Position numbers and translations under genes: made by a program
In this document: positions 24,801 through 35,679 of the stretch, in pieces
How positions within the stretch are numbered: position 1 is the first letter of the stretch
Layout: each line of letters begins with the position of its first letter
The notes under the pieces: model-generated
Told to the model about the DNA's origin: nothing
Databases searched by the model: none
Seen by the model: the letters and a program-made list of their open reading frames with translations, nothing else
Assembly: GCA_032173965.1 (NCBI GenBank)
Contig: JAVUNC010000004.1
Coordinates: 23,227,001-23,291,000 of the forward strand
Reading direction: 5' to 3'
Source: Sitta carolinensis
Taxonomy: Eukaryota; Chordata; Aves; Passeriformes; Sittidae
Length of the DNA: 64,000 nucleotides

Positions 24801-26382
24801 ACAGTGAAGATAAAAGCATAAAATGTCTTTGTGACTACTTTATTGACTTTACAAATGGAATCTCATCCGTGCAGGCATGAAGTGGGGACAATGAGCAAGT
24901 TCCATGGGATTCCTGCAAGACCCAAATATGACTTGGAGTGAGGCTGGAGCCATGTAACTCTTTTGCTAGCCTGCAGAAGCCTTGTCCTAGCACAAAAACT
25001 CAGAAATCTGGAACTCTGTTACCATGTGGATTATAAAACAACAACTTTGTAGGCAACCTCAAATGCTAATGAATTTCACAATGATCTGATGACAAAAGCC
25101 TCTATATTGCCATAGGGTGGAAGGCAATGGACACAAGATGAAGCAAAGGAGAGTTTACCATCTGAACTTAAAGAAAAGCTCTTTGACTCTGTGCATTGTC
25201 CAGAGAAGCTGCAACTTCTCCATCCTTGGAGAAACTCAAAACCCAGCTGGACATGGTCCTGTGTAACTGGCTGGAGGTGGCCTTGCTTGAAGAGGGGAGG
25301 TGGAGTAGACAATCTTGAGAGGTCCCTTCTGACCTCAGCCTTTTTGTGATTCAGTGAAGATTGAAGCAACTGGGTGGATGATACCACCTAACATACTGCA
25401 GCGTGAACCTCTGCGACCTCATGTACAATCCAGTTAGGAGATTTTCTTGTTAAGACACTAAGACTTAAGAATTCATAGGTGTACTCAGACAAGTAATTCT
25501 AGTCCTACTTATAATTCTGATTCTTCTTATTATTACCATTGCAGCTGCTTTTATTTAAAAGTAGGAAACTTACCTTTCTGTAACTTTGTCAGATCCTCCT
25601 TTTTTTCCAGGTAAGATTCTTCAAACTGCAGGAAATAGAAAAGAAATTTGCTGTCATTCCATGTTTCGGCTTTCTCCGTTTTTAGGTAAAGAGAGCCCAA
25701 AGAGATGTGTTTTGGTAAATTTTATTTTTAACACATAAACTGTATTTGAAAGCTTCCAGGCAAATTTGCCATGACTGTGAGAGAAACCCATGGCTCTTGA
25801 AATACACAGATTCCCCACACAGATATTGAAACACTACATCTCTGGTTTAACATCAGAATCTGGTGGAGGTAAAGAAACATCACTCTGTGGTTAACAATAT
25901 ACAGTACGTTCAAATGTAAACTACATTGTGGCCGCAATAATAATCTCTTGCTATTTTGTGCCTTGGAATTTAACTGAAGGCACTCAGAACTGCAGGTGCT
26001 TGATCTCTGTGATCAGAAGATGAGAAGCCAGGTTCTGCTGCTGGGGTTTTAAATTTTTTCATTCACTACCAACAGGGGACAAGCATTTGTGGTGCTACCA
26101 GTGGGCTTTGCACAGGATGTGTGGAAGCAAGACAGGAACTTGCCCCTGCTCAGGGTAAGCTCATGGATACTGTTGGCTTGCTCAGCAATGCACTGAAGGC
26201 AGAGTTTGAAACTGCTGCTCAGTCACACTTTTCATGAGGAATAGTGAAAGCACATATTTGTCACATGATCTCAGTATAAAAGACGAGAGGCAAACCTCAA
26301 CTCCAGCTGCTGCCAGTAGCCACCGAATTGGTTCCATTCGGCCTCGTCCATTGAAGTAGTGCAGCTTGGGTTTTCCAGACAT
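21828..26382 (-). CDS. GSTA: Alpha-class glutathione S-transferase, gene G2
   Basis: Coding exons in transcription order: 26382-26296 (ATG), 25625-25574, 24195-24063, 23191-23050, 22402-22271, 21950-21828 (stop TGA); 222 residues, all GT-AG and in phase. Begins [17 protein letters not shown] with catalytic Tyr9 and Arg15; Gln54-Val55-Pro56, Gln67-Thr68, Asp101 and Arg131 are present, so the glutathione site looks intact. Substrate-pocket positions (human GSTA1 numbering): Phe10, Glu104, Ile107, Met108, Val110, Val111, Thr208, Val213, Ala216, Phe220, Ser222. Exons 3, 4 and 6 are identical to those of G3, and the protein differs from G3 only at position 10, within 107-114 and from 207 on. Family role: cytosolic dimeric glutathione transferase for electrophiles and lipid peroxides. 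Non-coding exon 1 is probably at 28.01-28.04 kb. CR1 pieces sit in introns 3 and 4. Confidence 0.93.
24285..24530 (-). mobile_element. CR1 LINE fragment in G2 intron 4
   Basis: Reverse-strand CR1: on the + strand it reads AATCATTTAGGCTGG, ATCAAATCCAACTGTGAACC, then CTTGGGCAGCCTGTTCCAAC, matching the CR1 3' end. It lies between exons 3 and 4, and the duplicate copy is at 32641-32886. It is noticeably mutated, so the insertion predates the duplication. Confidence 0.85.
25150..25365 (+). mobile_element. CR1 LINE fragment between G2 exons 3 and 4
   Basis: Sense-strand CR1 end: TTGGAGAAACTCAAAACCCA, then AGAGGTCCCTTCTGACCTCA and a GTGATTCAGTGA tail. The duplicate is at 33506-33721. Confidence 0.8.
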
Positions 26383-27394
26383 GTTTCCACGTGACTGATT
26401 CCTTAGTATTTGCAAGGAAAACAAAATTAGTTTTGTACAATAAAGGTTCACAATCCTGGTTTGGAGTCTAACTGGCTCTCAAAGTTGTCTTGTTTGAAAC
26501 CATAATTTATTGTTCTAGACTTTAATCAAATCAATAGAGAAGGTGAAAGTTAGACTAAATTGATAGAATATCTGCCTTCAAATGCTTCTTGCATATGCAG
26601 GATAGTTAATTAGAACTCTGTACTTAGAGCAATTCACCCAGTCAGAGAACCAGTGAATATCAAAACCATTTGCATCCAAAGTGTTCTGACCAATCAGCCA
26701 AGGGTGCTCTCTGTATGCATTTTGGCATTATCTCAGAATACAGTTTACTACTTAATCAGACACATGCTATAAACTCATATTTACTTTTGCTGCACTTTCT
26801 CCAGCAGCCATTTTGCCCCACTATAACTGGACAGGAAGAAATCCTTTCCACCAGTAAACCTCTTTTACAACACTCCCTGCTTCTGTCATTTCTTTAGACA
26901 AGCCTCTAAAACATAGAAATTAATTTTACCCTGGTAACATCAGGTAATTTGCCTTTACCATGGGCACAGGCACAGGGCAATGCTTGCTTGGTCCAGTTCC
27001 AACTCTGCTGGAATTTCAGGCAACAGTTTCTAGGTAGGAATTTAATGCCACAAGAGTTTCTAGGCAGATTGCCACCCACCCCACTCAGAAACAGACGTTC
27101 ATATTAGTGACCAACACACAAACAGTGCCCAGCATCTACCAGCCTCACAGCGATTGGCACCCTGTCAGCAGCAAAGCTGAAGCATTAACAGCAGCAAAAG
27201 AAAACACACAGAGGAAACAATCCCCACTTCTGAGAGCTACACTTCTTGTTCTTAATTCTGTACACTGCGAAAGCAGCTCATTAAGAATTTAACGTTTGGT
27301 ACATATAACCATGTTAGTAAAGAAAGTACATAGACACTACTAATCTATAGAATGCATTCACTGGCTGAGTTTCACATACAACCTCTCTCTGCAT

Positions 27395-27995
27395 GTCCAA
27401 AATAATATCCTCATATTGGGGTGGGAGAGACAGGGAAGACTGAGAGGCATTATAAAGAATGTTTCATTGGACAATCAGTATCATTAAAGGTGTTACTTGC
27501 AATGCCCTCATGTCAGAAGCCGAGCTAATTCCAATTACGAGACCTTTTAAGCATTTCTTAGCCAATCAAGTATTTCCACAAAACTTACTTTTACACCAAT
27601 CATGAACTGCTTTGCTTTACATCGCTCTGCCACAACGTGTCTTTTCTCATCCAATCATATAACACTACACCAACTTATATCGATTCATCTGAAATTTCTC
27701 ACTAACTCTATTAGTGAGATTATAACTTATAATAAAGTTCTACTATTAAACTTTAACATCTTCTATTGTTTAACTAGTTCCATACTTTTGCATTAACATA
27801 AAGTATATTTTTGATTACTTAAGGCATATTTGTACTTAAACTACAAACCCATATTTCAATTCTAGTCTCTGTAACTTTTGTCTATAACTGTAACAACTCT
27901 CAAAGCCTTCTCCAAGATCTTAAGTCAAACACTGTATCCATCTCTACCTCTGAGCCTGCACGCACAGGGCTCTCAGAATTCTCTGTGCCTCCAAT
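27395..27995. other. About 600-bp segment in G2 intron 1 absent from the G3 unit
   Basis: Flanks align between units (GTTTCACATACA here, GTTTCATGTACA near 36.40 kb; and the exon 1 donor on the other side), but this AT-rich block has no counterpart in the G3 unit. It contains several CCAAT-type motifs (GCCAATCAAG, ACCAATCATG, TCCAATCATA) and a perfect 8-bp hairpin, CTCACTAA / TTAGTGAG, with a 5-nt loop at 27698-27718. It may be a degraded LTR inserted in unit 1, or unit 3' material lost from the G3 unit. I could not find a clear target duplication. Confidence 0.5.
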
Positions 27996-28013
27996 TCCAA
28001 CATCCCCACTTAC

Positions 28014-28072
28014 CTTGAGCACAGTGTAGCTCACTCTAAACCCTCAGCAGTTCTGCCTTCAGATTATATAAC
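28014..28072 (-). promoter_or_regulatory. GSTA: G2 promoter and probable non-coding exon 1
   Basis: On the - strand, GTTATATAATC (28072-28062) is a TATA box; about 30 nt downstream transcription should start near 28038, and the short exon ends CTCAAG at 28014 before a strong GTAAGT donor. The same arrangement, with substitutions, is at 36462-36519 in the G3 unit; conservation of the TATA box and donor in otherwise diverged DNA supports the call. Splicing to coding exon 2 would remove about 1.6 kb. A TGACTCA motif lies about 0.5 kb upstream in both units. Confidence 0.6.
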
Positions 28073-28889
28073 TCTGTAGCCCCTCCTATAGAGAACTGCA
28101 AACACTTCTCAGCAAATAGGAAACTTCTCTCTCTTAAGCAAACAGAAACAATTATCTCGGTTTAGTTACTTTTCACCTACAGGAACTGAATCCCTGACTA
28201 ATGCTGACTATGTACAAATGTAAGACAGATGAGAGGTCATGATCACTGGAAACATCTATGCCAGTACAAAATGGTAATATGCCTCCTATTTCCTAGTTAA
28301 AAATAATTATAACAGATGAAGGACTCAGTTTATAAAAATACTTCTATGTCAAAACCAATTTTATTCTAATATTTCATGGAGTTTTTTTACTTCTTACACA
28401 TTGACCACTTTACATAAATCACATCAACTAATTCAGCTCAAATCTGTCACAAGCTTCTATGCATTACTTAGTGTATATTCCTTCAGGACACTTCGGCTGA
28501 ACTTCATCTCTGCTTTTGAATTTTTTTCTGTCCAAAATGTTTCCATGAATTTGACTCAGTGAAAATACACACTAACGACAGCTGTAAGAGACAGTGAATG
28601 AAGTATGGTATCAGAAGTCAAACTGCCCTCTGCACTCCTGACTGTTTACTTTGCACAACTATATTGATTTCAAAAAGTTAGTGCAGAATAATCCAAGAAA
28701 CACCATCCAGCCTATCTAATCTATGTGGTTAATATTGATGTAGGTATTACCTGCAGTTAAGGTCAAAAAATACATGCAAAATTTTGCCGAATTGCCCTGA
28801 ACATAACTACAAGCTGGGATATCCTTCCTCTGTTACACCCGGAGGTTGTATAAATTGCAGTGCATCACACAAAAAAAATTGGTTACTAC

Positions 28890-28938
28890 AATAGGAGGGG
28901 CTTTCTCCTTCAGTTCCTTCCTGTACACTTACAGCACA
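28890..28938 (-). pseudogene. Truncated GSTA exon 4 relic at the duplication junction
   Basis: The + strand GGGGCTTTCTCCTTCAGTTC followed by CTTCCTGTACAC corresponds to the 3' end of a GSTA exon 4 (the GKDLKERA region on the - strand). It stops abruptly where unit 2 begins. The more complete relative is at 37250-37350, so this is the piece left on unit 1 by the tandem duplication. Confidence 0.6.
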
Positions 28939-29218
28939 TGTTGTCTGAATGCTTCAGTGAGGCAGGAAGGAAGCAGCTTGTGCAGCAACTCTCTTTAAGA
29001 CATGCTTTGCTGCTGAAAAACATGGGTTTATTTCCTTTTTTGATGATGAAAACCGGTCCCAGCTGCATGACATTTCTTATTGAAGAAACTGTTGGCTTTA
29101 GCAAGAGCTACAGTGCCCTGAGTTTGCCCAGCTGAAAGCTGCTACTGCTCTAGTTTGAGCTGCATTTAGGGCACTGGCTCTTTCTTTTACAAACTTGGTT
29201 TACTTGGTGTTTAAATAA

Positions 29219-29317
29219 TATCACAGAATCATAGAATGGTTTGGGTAAGAGGGACTTTAAAGATCATCTAGTTCCAACCCTCCTGCCCTGGGCAGGAACA
29301 CATTTCACCACATAAAT
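29219..29317 (-). mobile_element. CR1 LINE 3' tail, copy in unit 2
   Basis: Duplicate of the CR1 terminus at 20887-20985, same orientation and boundaries. Confidence 0.85.
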
Positions 29318-29909
29318 GCACATATTCACCAAGGTTCCATAGTCTTGCTAACCGCAGCAGTGGAGCTTGATTTAAGTGATTAGAACGAACAACTCCAGTA
29401 CAACCTGTGTTAAACTTGGTTTAATATACAGCAAAATAAGTCAATATGGATTCCAACATTCCAAGGTCTCACTAGCACCTGACACCATCCTGACTCCTTC
29501 CTCAGAAAGTTTTAAACTGGTGACAAGCATTTGTTTCTCAGAGTGTGCAGGGTGCTTTTAGCTGCTACAATAGACCTTCTGATAAAGGAAACATTGGTGA
29601 AGCTGCAATATAAGACTTTAAGTGTCTAGTGACAAAACAGAGGTGCGGTAGGACTTCTGGTCCAAGCATATTCCAAGTTAAGCTCAGAGGAAAGCTGAAT
29701 CCAAACCTTTCATCCTGACCTAGCCAGAACCTGCAGGCTTTTCCTGGCATCTCCCAGAAAACATACATGACCTACTGTTTGGGATAATCTCTCCTCGTTT
29801 TCCAACAATTCTTGTGAATGCCAGAGAAACAGAACCAGACAGATTTTAGGCATAGAAGTAGCAGCAAGAAATCAAGGAACAGCTGGGTTTTGAGTATCAA
29901 TAATAAGAC

Positions 29910-29915
29910 TTTATT
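29910..29915 (-). terminator. GSTA: Polyadenylation signal of G3
   Basis: AATAAA on the - strand, 272 nt past the G3 stop codon; the counterpart of the G2 signal at 21579-21584. Confidence 0.6.
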
Positions 29916-30186
29916 TCAGGTATTCTCTTTAGTTATTTAAGGCATTCTGTGTTGTCCATTGCACCTCCCCAAGCAGTGAACTATCTCCTTTGCTGGCATG
30001 CTCATGTAGCTTTACATTGAAGACTCTGCAGTAGGCTAAAACCAATCCTGTAGCTAAGGAAAGAGAGATCAAAAACCTTTTTCAAGGTTTCGATTCATTT
30101 GACATGGACACTGTTTTCATTTATTTCACTTTTCTACAAATCTGCAAATAAAATCAAATAGACTTTCTGTGGCTTTAGGGTTCAGC

Positions 30187-33100
30187 TCAGGAGTAGAAAA
30201 TTTTCTTCACTTTATCCACAACTGCCTGATTTGACAGTGGTTTCCTCTGGCTGCCAGGCTGCAGGAATTTCTTTATTGTAGGGATATTACTTATTCTTGC
30301 TTTGAAGCTCTATAAAACAAAAACAAAACACCACAGTGCTTAGGAATCATTGCAACTGTCAGACATTTCAATGTTATCCACACTCTGAAAGTCACATTTA
30401 CAGCTTGATGCTGCAGAAGAAACTATATGCTTCCTCCTCTTATGCTTTTGGGATGTAGTGGCAGAACGTGACATACAAAAAGAATATATGAGGCCAGCTA
30501 GAAGTTCTTAGGGTGCCTGATTATTTTCCATGTCACTTCTGACCCTCCCATTCTCCCATATTTCTCAGTCAGATTAAACCAGTGGTCCTTTTCTAATTCA
30601 TTATCCATCCAAACTGCCCACTCATTTACCTGCAAGAGAGGAAATTTGGCAAGTATATCAGGTTTGTACTCCTCTGCCATTAAAATGATTTCAAGTAATT
30701 GAACATCTGCCCTGCTCAGCTGGTTGCCAACCAGAAAGTCTTTTCCATGGTCTTTCAAAACCTAAAAACAGAGAACGAGAAGGAGATGATGCCTTTTCTC
30801 TGTGTTACTTAATATATTATCTTCAAAGCAGGGTCACACATTGCATGGAGCTGTCTGTGAAAGAAGGAAACACAGTTCCAACACCTGTAGTACAAACAGC
30901 GACCTGATGGCACTGCCATCCTAGGCATAATCTCTCAGCTCTTTCCCGTCCACATGTCTGTCTGGCAGCTCAGTTGTGCTCATCTTGTCCTGACTGCTGT
31001 AGCTGCACTGAAGGCTAAGCTTTATGAGATACAGAAGGGACTGTAATGCTTTTACATAGCATGCAGGGTAAAGGGGCATCTGCAGTTCAGGAGGAGACTT
31101 GATGTCAAAGCTGATGCTGTAGTGTCTCTTGTCTGAAACAACACACAGGTTGAAACATGGACATTTGGGGAGCTCAGAGTGTGCTGGGTTTATGCAGTTT
31201 TACATCTCTCCCAGTCTTAAGTGCCTTCTGTCCCCTCTGGAGTGTTCTGTCTCCACCTTACTCCCAGCACCACCAAAACCAGAGCATATATATTTATATT
31301 CCAGCGTAGTTTTACTTCTGTTTTCCTCCATAGAACTTGTGTGCTCCCAGGATGGAGGTTCAAGGGAACCTTACTGATTGAAGGACAACCTCTTTGCCAC
31401 ATACCTTCTCAAAGACAGGGAAGTATCTGTTTGTTGCCTTGTCCATCATATTAGCAAAATGTTCCTCCTTTTTGTCTACTACTTGGTACTGGTATTTAAT
31501 GAGTAACTCATTCAGATCGAACATTCCTTCCACATACATATCGATTCTGAAAGGCACAGATCCACTTGGTCAGGTCAAACGCAGTAGGTGTGAAGAGCAG
31601 AATAGCTCCTGGCATATCCTCACTGAGATGCTGGGAAATCCCTGCCTCTTCTATCCCACACACACATACCCTGTCAAACTTCCCCCAGGAATGCAGTTGC
31701 ACTGGTGGCAGGCTGGGGTGAGCTTGGGTGAAAGACAAATGCAAAATTCCTTGGCAAAACCTAAAGACTGTGCCCCTTTCACTTCTTACAAGGACTGACA
31801 CTTCTCAAGACTATGGGTTTTTGAAGCTAACTACAAAATTGTCACGTTTTCCTTCCAAATTTCTGTTAAGGATCCAATCAAACAGGCTATGTTTAACAGC
31901 AGGTCCACACCATTTCTAGCAAGTATCTTGACATGTGTTTACCAGTGCTTAGGAATTTGAAGCATTCAAAAATACCTCAGGTCCAAACAGTGTCCCAGGA
32001 GTCCTCTCCTTTAATAACCTCTTATTAATTCTAATTCTATAGTAATTCCTGGCTATCAGAAGGATGATGGGTTTTGATTTCCTTAAAAGACAGTGCCCTG
32101 AATGTGATGAGGAGAAAATGATGCTGATGATAACTGCAGGAGAAAATGAAAAGCAGCATCAGTAAGATAATCTGCCCCTATGACTGCTTTCTTCTAATGA
32201 CTGCATTGACCTCTGATTGATGATTCATGGGCTCACTTGCCCTGTCTAATCTAGCTGGCTCTCACTGCTGTAGACATCACCTGCAGACAGTCATCTCACA
32301 CTGCACAAAGGGCTGCTGTCTCCCCCTGAATGGAGCTGTGAGCTGGGATATCCTGGTGTTACACCAAGCTACAGTGTCAGCTGGGGTCTAACAAGCACAG
32401 GTGGCACTGTTACAGTACAGGGCTCTCTCCTTGAGGTCCTTCCCGTAGAGGTTGTACTTCATTGCTATGTAGTTGGCAATGGCTCTGGTCTGCACCAGCT
32501 TCATCCCGTCGATCTCTACCATGGGCACTTGCTGAAAGAGCAAGGAACCATCTGGGGAAAGGGAATAACACAAGGAGATGTTCAGACCCTGAATGAGAAC
32601 CATGAATGTGTGTTAGGCAGAGCAACCACATGTATTATTTTTATTGAGAATCTGAATCATTTAGGCTGGATAAAAAATCCTAAGCCCATCAAATCCAACT
32701 GTGAACCCAACGATGCCAAATTTCACCACTAAAGCATGTCCCCAAGTGCACATCTACACACAGCCACTCAACCACTTCCTTGGGCAGCCTGTTCCAACGC
32801 TTGACAACCCTTTTGAAGGAGAAGAGAACCTTCCTCCTTCTTACAAGAAGGTGTGGAAAATGCTCACCATGCAACAACCTTTTCTTAGCAACATCTTAAT
32901 ACCTTAATACTATAGCAATGAACCTGTGGAAATTTCAGATTTGAGGAAACAGCCAAACGCAGAGCTTTCAGCTGTCACACACTTAAAAATACATGCACTC
33001 CATGTCCCTAACTCAGGTGATTTTCAAGGAGGTTAATACACATGAGAAGGATGGAAGGATCTGACCCAGCCAGTTTCTGTCATGCCTTGCTAAAAATATC

Positions 33101-34739
33101 TGGACTTTCTAAGTGCTGGCCAGCATATAATGTGAACAATAATGAAAATATATATAACAGTGAAGATAAAAGCATAAAATGTCTTTGTGACTACTTTATT
33201 GACTTTACAAATGGAATCTCATCCGTGCAGGCATGAAGTGGGGACAATGAGCAAGTTCCATGGGATTCCTGCAAGACCCAAATATGACTTGGAGTGAGGC
33301 TGGAGCCATGTAACTCTTTTGCTAGCCTGCAGAAGCCTTGTCCTAGCACAAAAACTCAGAAATCTGGAACTCTGTTACCATGTGGATTATAAAACAACAA
33401 CTTTGTAGGCAACCTCAAATGCTAATGAATTTCACAATGATCTGATGACAAAAGCCTCTATATTGCCATAGGGTGGAAGGCAATGGACACAAGATGAAGC
33501 AAAGGAGAGTTTACCATCTGAACTTAAAGAAAAGCTCTTTGACTCTGTGCATTGTCCAGAGAAGCTGCAACTTCTCCATCCTTGGAGAAACTCAAAACCC
33601 AGCTGGACATGGTCCTGTGTAACTGGCTGGAGGTGGCCTTGCTTGAAGAGGGGAGGTGGAGTAGACAATCTTAAGAGGTCCCTTCTGACCTCAGCCTTTT
33701 TGTGATTCAGTGAAGATTGAAGCAACTGGGTGGATGATACCACCTAACATACTGCAGCGTGAACCTCTGTGACCTCATGTACAATCCAGTTAGGAGATTT
33801 TCTTGTTAAGACACTAAGACTTAAGAATTCATAGGTGTACTCAGACAAGTAATTCTAGTCCTACTTATAATTCTGATTCTTCTTATTATTACCATTGCAG
33901 CTGCTTTTATTTAAAAGTAGGAAACTTACCTTTCTGTAACTTTGTCAGATCCTCCTTTTTTTCCAGGTAAGATTCTTCAAACTGCAGGAAATAGAAAAGA
34001 AATTTGCTGTCATTCCATGTTTCGGCTTTCTCCGTTTTTAGGTAAAGAGAGCCCAAAGAGATGTGTTTTGGTAAATTTTATTTTTAACACATAAACTGTA
34101 TTTGAAAGCTTCCAGGCAAATTTGCCATGACTGTGAGAGAAACCCATGGCTCATGAAATACACAGATTCCCCACACAGATATTGAAACACTACATCTCTG
34201 GTTTAACATCAGAATCTGGTGGAGGTAAAGAAACATCACTCTGTGGTTAACAATATACAGTACGTTCAAATGTAAACTACATTGTGGCCGCAATAATAAT
34301 CTCTTGCTATTTTGTGCCTTGGAATTTAACTGAAGGCACTCAGAACTGCAGGTGCTTGATCTCTGTGATCAGAAGATGAGAAGCCAGGTTCTGCTGCTGG
34401 GGTTTTAAATTTTTTCATTCACTACCAACAGGGGACAAGCATTTGTGGTGCTACCAGTGGGCTTTGCACAGGATGTGTGGAAGCAAGACAGGAACTTGCC
34501 CCCTGCTCAGGGTAAGCTCATGGATACTGTTGGCTTGCTCAGCAATGCACTGAAGGCAGAGTTTGAAACTGCTGCTCAGTCACACTTTTCATGAGGAATA
34601 GTGAAAGCACATATTTGTCACATGATCTCAGTATAAAAGACGAGAGGCAAACCTCAACTCCAGCTGCTGCCAGTAGCCACCGAATTGGTTCCATTCGGCC
34701 TCGTCCGTTGATGTAGTGCAGCTTGGGTTTTCCAGACAT
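30187..34739 (-). CDS. GSTA: Alpha-class glutathione S-transferase, gene G3
   Basis: Coding exons in transcription order: 34739-34653 (ATG), 33981-33930, 32551-32419, 31546-31405, 30761-30630, 30309-30187 (stop TGA); 222 residues, GT-AG junctions and phases as in G2. Tyr9, Arg15, Gln54-Val55-Pro56, Gln67-Thr68, Asp101 and Arg131 are all kept, so glutathione binding should be normal. Compared with G2 the protein changes only in pocket segments: Phe10 to Ile; residues 107-114 read IKYQYQVV instead of IMYVVQPA; and from residue 207 the tail is [16 protein letters not shown] instead of [17 protein letters not shown] lysine at 108 inside a normally hydrophobic pocket is unusual. Expected role: cytosolic glutathione transferase with a substrate range different from G2. 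Exon 1 is probably at 36.46-36.49 kb, with a solo LTR in the intron. Confidence 0.93.
32641..32886 (-). mobile_element. CR1 LINE fragment in G3 intron, duplicate copy
   Basis: Same element as 24285-24530, carried by the duplication and virtually identical to it. Confidence 0.85.
33506..33721 (+). mobile_element. CR1 LINE fragment between G3 exons 3 and 4, duplicate copy
   Basis: Same element as 25150-25365; one G/A difference in the CTTGAGAGG / CTTAAGAGG segment was noticed. Confidence 0.8.
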
Positions 34740-35384
34740 GTTTCCACGTGACTGATTCCTTAGTATTTGCAAGGAAAAGAAAAAGTTTTGCAGTTTTGAG
34801 TCTCTAACTGGCTCTCAAAGTTATCTTGTTCAGAACCACCATTTGTGGTTCAATACTTAAATCAATTAACAGAGGGGTAATTGTCAGAATATATTGAGAG
34901 ACTGCCTTGTCATGCTGCCTTCAAATGTTTCTTACACATGCAGGATAGTTAATTAGAACTTTATACTCAGAGCAATTTGCCCTGATGCCTTAAGTTTTAG
35001 CTTTTTTATTTATTTATTTTTTTTCCAGATTCTGTACTGCCTTAGTGTATGACTGAACTTCATACAAAGTGTTAGCAATTTCTCTTCACAATTTAGTTCG
35101 ACAAAACAATCGTTTTCCAGCCTGTCACTGTTGCAGCTTCGGGCCCAAAAAGTGAAAGCAAGAGTGAATTGAGGAGAGCAATCCGGGAGGATGGGACTTC
35201 CCAAGGTGTATGTATCCTTTTAAGGCCTTTTAATAAATACCTACTTTATTCCTTTAACACTGTATAGCCTCTGTTCCAGGTAGCCTCTTTAGGCATCAGC
35301 CCAATCAGAGAGCAAATTATTTTAAAGTATTTGCATCCCAAGTGTTCTCTTCTGATCAAAGAGCTGAGGGTGCTCTCTGTGTGC

Positions 35385-35679
35385 TGTTACTGTTACGCAG
35401 ATAGACACACACAGCAACACACACAACAAGTGGTCAGGCAGAGATGAAGAAAGGAAGTCTCTAGTTTATTGTTGACCTCGTATATATAAGTTTCTGGACA
35501 GTGATCAGAGATTGGACAGAGAAATTACCACCTCTCCATCTTCACTGGTCACTTGAGAAGTCCATCAGGTGATATCTTTTACAAAGGAATGCAAACATGA
35601 TTCTTGTTTATCTTACAATTCATGAGAACTGACTCTACTATACTAAAACAAATCAGAAAGCTTATTTTCAGAGACAACA
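35385..35679 (-). mobile_element. Solo LTR, 295 bp, with 6-bp target duplication
   Basis: The element begins TGTTAC and ends ACAACA, so it has TGTT...AACA termini, and is flanked by GTGTGC at 35379-35384 and 35680-35685. The empty site survives in unit 1 at about 26712 as a single GTATGC in the same context (CTCT...ATTTTGG). Read on the - strand it has TATATATA near 35485 and AATAAA near 35465, the compact order of avian LTRs; a 6-bp duplication fits alpharetrovirus or ERVK-type integration. No internal retroviral sequence is attached, so it is a solo LTR left by recombination between two LTRs. Confidence 0.88.

Larger units (their letters stand above)
20608..28938. repeat. Tandem duplication unit 1 (contains G2)
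   Basis: The left edge TGTTGTCTGAATGCTTCAG at 20608 recurs at 28939. The stretch 20608-26413 matches 28939-34774 almost base for base, at an offset of 8331-8357. From 26414 to the unit's right edge the match to 34775-37290 is patchy: some blocks such as 26715-27030 are near-identical, others clearly diverged or interrupted by insertions. Unit 1 therefore carries G2 with its 3' flank, its promoter and a truncated relic of another GST exon 4. Confidence 0.9.

Noticed and set aside
20608..34774. Possibility that G2 and G3 are one locus duplicated by the assembler
   Set aside because: Set aside but not excluded: the pocket patches, the unit-specific LTR with a clean target duplication, the 600-bp block and the junction through the exon 4 relic all argue for two real units. 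Read depth would settle it.
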